The notes beneath the pieces are model-generated. The model ran no database searches. It was not told where the DNA came from and saw nothing but the letters and a program-made list of their open reading frames with translations. A program made the position numbers and the translations under genes. 8,637 nt of DNA from AC-37 sp034663685 (lineage in GTDB: Bacteria > Actinomycetota > Thermoleophilia > Solirubrobacterales > Thermoleophilaceae): NCBI GenBank assembly GCA_034663685.1, contig JAXDJC010000056.1, positions 1 to 8,637 on the forward strand. The letters are read 5' to 3'. Below are positions 6,180 through 8,637 of this stretch, in pieces; positions within the stretch are counted from its first letter, which is position 1; the number at the start of each line of letters is the position of its first letter.

Positions 6180-7272
6180 TGCGGAGGTGCCCCCTCTCGA
6201 CCGTCCGGGGGAGGTCGTGCACGAACTGGACGAGCGCCTGGCGGTAGCGGTCGAGCGAGGAGATCGACACCCACTCGTCGGGGCCGTGGTGGCCGCCGCC
6301 GACCGGGCCGAACTCCACGGCCGGCACGCCCGCGTCGATGAAGCTGATCGCGTCCGAGGCGCCGTCGCGGCCGATCGACACGCGGTCGGCCGGGAGCCAC
6401 TCGGAGACGCTGCCGGCGAGGACGGTCACGAACGGGTTGTCCTTCTCCACGTTGACGGGATCGCGCTGGAGCACGACGGAGACCTCAGTGTCGGGGATGG
6501 CGCGGATGCCGCCGAGGATCGTGCGCGCATCCTGGCCGGGGAGGTAGCGGATGTCCACGTCGATCGTGCAGCGGTCGGGGACCGTGTTGATCCGGTCGCC
6601 GCCGGAGATGCGGCCGAGGCTGATCGAGGGGCGGTCGAACAGCTCGGAGGCCTCGCGAGCGAACGGCATCGACTGGATCTGGCGGAACACGTCGACAGCC
6701 TTCAGCACCGCGTTGTCGCCGAGCCACGGGGTCGAGCCGTGCGCGGAGGTGCCGGCCACCTCGATGCGCAGCGCCAGCACGCCCTTGGCCTGCACGCCGA
6801 TGCGGAGGTCGGTCGGCTCGCCGGTGATGGCGAAGTCGCCCGTGTAGCCCTTCTCCACGAGATAGTCGGAGCCGCGCGAGAACGGCTCGTCGGACTCCTC
6901 GTCGGAGACGCAGACGAAGTGCACGCGCACGTCGTTCTGCGCAGACAGCTCGCGGAAGGCGCACATCATCCCGGCCAGGCCGCCCTTCATGTCGTAGGCG
7001 CCGCGGCCGATCAGGCGATCGTCCTCCACCCGTGGCTCGAACTGGTCGGGGCGGCCGGGGACCACGTCGAGATGGCCGTGGAACACCACCGTGGTGCCCG
7101 CCTCGGCGCCGACGCTGGCCGCCAGCACGGGCAGCTCGTTGTGCTCCCCGTCCTTGACCTCCACGTCGTTCGACTCGAGCCATCCCTTCACGAACCCGGC
7201 CGCGGCACGGATGCCGTCGAGCTGGGAGGTGTCGTACGTGATGAGGCGCTCCGCCAGTGCGCGTTCCTGCAC
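6172..7272 (-). CDS. M20-family metallopeptidase/deacylase (ArgE/DapE-like)
   Basis: A 366-residue di-zinc amidohydrolase of the acetylornithine deacetylase/succinyl-diaminopimelate desuccinylase group. Numbered from GTG 7272, the signature HGHLDVVP (65-72) holds ligands H67 and D69, and GRGAYDMKGG (89-98) holds bridging D94. DEES (124-127) contains the catalytic Glu, GEPT (151-154) a Glu ligand, AHGSTP (177-182) the dimerisation-domain His, and GGGHHGPDE (325-333) the last His ligand. All catalytic residues are present. The reading frame stays open further upstream to 7452, but that extension would run antisense through the divergent flippase gene and is low in family-like sequence, so GTG 7272 is chosen. 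It appears to be the first gene of the minus-strand operon and overlaps the LCP gene by 8 bp. Substrate is unknown: lysine or arginine biosynthesis, or trimming of an N-acylated sugar or peptide linked to the wall polymer, are all possible. Confidence 0.9.
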   Translation of the reverse strand: MQERALAERLITYDTSQLDGIRAAAGFVKGWLESNDVEVKDGEHNELPVLAASVGAEAGTTVVFHGHLDVVPGRPDQFEPRVEDDRLIGRGAYDMKGGLAGMMCAFRELSAQNDVRVHFVCVSDEESDEPFSRGSDYLVEKGYTGDFAITGEPTDLRIGVQAKGVLALRIEVAGTSAHGSTPWLGDNAVLKAVDVFRQIQSMPFAREASELFDRPSISLGRISGGDRINTVPDRCTIDVDIRYLPGQDARTILGGIRAIPDTEVSVVLQRDPVNVEKDNPFVTVLAGSVSEWLPADRVSIGRDGASDAISFIDAGVPAVEFGPVGGGHHGPDEWVSISSLDRYRQALVQFVHDLPRTVERGHLRIA

Positions 7273-7278
7273 CCGGCG

Positions 7279-7284
7279 AGGATA
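7279..7284 (-). promoter_or_regulatory. Candidate -10 element of the minus-strand operon
   Basis: TATCCT on the minus strand fits the TAnnnT pattern. Its end lies 6 nt before the GTG start at 7272, which would put the transcription start at or very near the first base of the start codon, giving a leaderless mRNA. The absence of any Shine-Dalgarno motif before GTG 7272 agrees with this. Motif evidence only. Confidence 0.35.
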
Positions 7285-7293
7285 ACCATGCGT

Positions 7294-7311
7294 CCCCAAG
7301 CGGATTTGGGG
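7294..7311. repeat. Perfect 6-bp inverted repeat in the divergent promoter region
   Basis: CCCCAA - GCGGAT - TTGGGG: two perfectly complementary 6-bp arms with a 6-bp spacer. It sits midway between the two divergent genes, upstream of both candidate -10 elements. Placement suggests an operator for a dimeric regulator acting on both directions. It has no T-tract and is not at a gene end, so it is not a terminator. Confidence 0.45.
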
Positions 7312-7312
7312 G

Positions 7313-7318
7313 TACTGT
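7313..7318 (+). promoter_or_regulatory. Candidate -10 element of the flippase gene
   Basis: TACTGT on the plus strand fits TAnnnT and ends 9 nt before the TTG start at 7328, so the transcript would have little or no leader. It directly follows the inverted repeat. No -35 match is seen at the expected distance, so this is a weak call. Confidence 0.25.
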
Positions 7319-7327
7319 TGCCGCGCC

Positions 7328-8637
7328 TTGAGACCCTCGCTTCGGTCCCTCGACGCGCGCGGTCTGCGCGGGCTGGCCGGCTCGGACACGGGGCGGGCGG
7401 CCGGGCTCGCGGCCGCCGTGATCCTGGGGAACATCCTCGCGCTTGGCTTCACGGTCGTGTTCGCCCGGATCCTCGGCGGGGTCGGCTACGGGTCGCTCGC
7501 GGCGCTGATCTCGGCGTTCATCATCCTGATGGTCCCCGGTCAGGCGCTGCAGACCACGGTGGCTCGCGAGGTGAGCGCGGAGCTGGCGTCGGGCGACCCG
7601 GCCGCGGGCGCCGGCGTGCGGCGCTGGGTGATGCGCCTGGCGATCGCGGGCTTCGGCGTGCTGGTGATCTCGATCCTCGCGCGGGACCTCCTGGCGGCGG
7701 CCATCGGCGTGGACGAGCTCCCCTGGGCCGCGGCCGCCACGCTCCCGACGGGCGTGCTGTGGCTGATCCTGTCGGTGGAGCGCGGCGCGCTTCAGGGCTT
7801 CCAGGAGTACCGGACGGTGGGGGCCAGCATGGCCGTGCAGGAGGCGGCGCGGCTCGTCTTCGGGTTGGTGCTCGTGCTGATCGTGAGCGGCAAGCACGCC
7901 GAGGTGACGGGGGCGTTCCTCGGCACGCCGATGGCTCTGTTGGCCGTGGGCCTGTGGCTCGTGATCCCGCTGCGCAAGCACCTGCCGCAGGCGCACCACG
8001 CGCACGAGCACCCGTTGCGGGAGCTGGTCGGGCGGGCCGCGATGCCGGTGGCGGCGCTGGGGCTCGTGGCCTGGCTCCAGGACGGCCAGGTGATCATCGT
8101 CAAGCACCTCGCGACCGGCGAGGCGGCCGGCAACTACGCCGCCGCGGCGGTGGCCGCCAAGGCGATCATGTGGGTGGCGATCGGGCTGTCCCTGTATCTC
8201 GTGCCCGAGGCCGCGCGGCGGACTCACCTCGGGGAGAGCGCCACCGGCGTGCTCGCGCGGACGCTGGCGCTGATCGCGGCGATCGCGGTGCCGATGGTGC
8301 TCGTCTACACGGTGGCGGCGGAGCCGATCCTGCGGATCGCGTTCAAGCTCTCGGGCGCGTCGGACGCGCTGCCGTGGCTCGGGCTCGCGATGTCGATGCT
8401 CGCTTTGACGTACCTCGCGGTGCAGTACCAGCTGGCGCTGCACAAGGCGGGATTCATCCTGGTGGTGGCGCTGGCCGCCGCGGCCCAGCCGGTGGCGATG
8501 ATCACGATCGGCGGCCACGAGCTCACCCGCATCGCGCTCGGCCTGCTCGGGCTGAACGCGGCGCTGGCCATCGCGATGGTGCTGCTGGCCTTCCGGGCGG
8601 TGGGGCGAGTCCGCGAGATCCCGGACGAGTCGGCCAC
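7328..8637 (+). CDS. Polysaccharide flippase of the MOP/MATE-like superfamily (Wzx-type; 3' end cut by window edge)
   Basis: 436 residues are visible, with no stop before the window edge. The protein is strongly hydrophobic, with about 12 predicted membrane segments (roughly 24-46, 51-70, 101-124, 134-151, 171-188, 197-214, 236-258, 268-292, 309-330, 347-368, 374-394, 402-424). Short basic loops lie between them. The opening pattern (an SDTGRAAGLAAAV helix, then FARILGGVGYGSLAAL) is typical of O-antigen/teichoic-acid flippases, which move lipid-linked oligosaccharide repeat units from the inner to the outer face of the membrane. A His-rich loop (HHAHEH, 223-228) lies between helices 6 and 7. 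TTG 7328 is the first usable start after an in-frame stop at 7283-7285. A G-run at 7308-7312 is too far upstream to be a good ribosome binding site, so the exact start is uncertain. Divergent placement next to the nucleotide-sugar and LCP genes supports a role in the same polymer pathway. Confidence 0.88.
   Translation, partial: MRPSLRSLDARGLRGLAGSDTGRAAGLAAAVILGNILALGFTVVFARILGGVGYGSLAALISAFIILMVPGQALQTTVAREVSAELASGDPAAGAGVRRWVMRLAIAGFGVLVISILARDLLAAAIGVDELPWAAAATLPTGVLWLILSVERGALQGFQEYRTVGASMAVQEAARLVFGLVLVLIVSGKHAEVTGAFLGTPMALLAVGLWLVIPLRKHLPQAHHAHEHPLRELVGRAAMPVAALGLVAWLQDGQVIIVKHLATGEAAGNYAAAAVAAKAIMWVAIGLSLYLVPEAARRTHLGESATGVLARTLALIAAIAVPMVLVYTVAAEPILRIAFKLSGASDALPWLGLAMSMLALTYLAVQYQLALHKAGFILVVALAAAAQPVAMITIGGHELTRIALGLLGLNAALAIAMVLLAFRAVGRVREIPDESA

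Larger units (their letters stand above)
7273..7327. promoter_or_regulatory. Divergent intergenic promoter region
   Basis: This 55-bp gap separates the minus-strand operon from the plus-strand flippase and must hold both promoters unless they lie inside the genes. It is locally A/T-richer than its surroundings. It contains candidate -10 hexamers on each strand and an inverted repeat between them. No convincing -35 element was found on either strand. Confidence 0.6.

Noticed and set aside
7273..7452. A 60-residue N-terminal extension of the M20 protein starting at 7452
   Set aside because: It would overlap the flippase coding sequence head-on and includes Arg/Pro/Ser-rich sequence not expected in the family; GTG 7272 gives a normal-length enzyme.
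6485..8518. A 677-codon open frame on the minus strand covering the flippase region
   Set aside because: It is antisense to the flippase and out of frame with the M20 gene. Its product is an Arg/His/Gly/Pro-rich sequence without domains, typical of shadow frames in high-GC DNA.

Overview
The window is gene-dense DNA of high G+C content with strongly G/C-ending codons. No gene has a recognisable ATG start. Three starts are GTG and three are TTG, where the start can be placed. This points to a high-GC actinobacterium-like genome. A deep-branching lineage such as Thermoleophilia/Solirubrobacterales is plausible from the style of the genes, but no rRNA or marker gene is present to prove it.

Layout. 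On the minus strand, five genes run from about 7272 down to the left edge. In transcription order they are an M20-family metallo-amidohydrolase (6172-7272), a membrane-anchored LytR-CpsA-Psr (LCP) glycopolymer transferase (4758-6179), a UDP-glucose/GDP-mannose-type dehydrogenase interrupted by an intein (2039-4744), an NDP-sugar pyrophosphorylase of the mannose-1-phosphate guanylyltransferase type (968-2035), and a bifunctional phosphoglucose/phosphomannose isomerase that runs off the left edge (1-971). Their junctions are an 8-bp overlap, a 13-bp gap, a 3-bp gap and a 4-bp overlap, so they very probably form one operon. Across a 55-bp divergent intergenic region, a polytopic MOP-superfamily polysaccharide flippase (7328 to the right edge) runs on the plus strand. 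No stretch longer than 55 bp lacks a gene, and no RNA gene, IS element or CRISPR array was seen.

How the genes fit together. The isomerase supplies fructose-6-P or mannose-6-P, the pyrophosphorylase makes a nucleotide sugar, and the dehydrogenase oxidises a nucleotide sugar to a uronic acid. The flippase moves lipid-linked repeat units across the membrane, and the LCP protein is of the type that attaches glycopolymers to peptidoglycan. The window is therefore part of a surface or cell-wall polysaccharide locus. The role of the M20 hydrolase in it is unknown.

Main point of interest. The dehydrogenase holds a full-size 476-residue intein (DNA 2555-3982) with splicing blocks A, B, F and G and a LAGLIDADG homing endonuclease domain. 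It is inserted immediately before the catalytic cysteine of the GGSCFPKD motif. That one cysteine is therefore both the +1 splicing nucleophile and the dehydrogenase active-site nucleophile, so the enzyme should be inactive until the intein has been removed.
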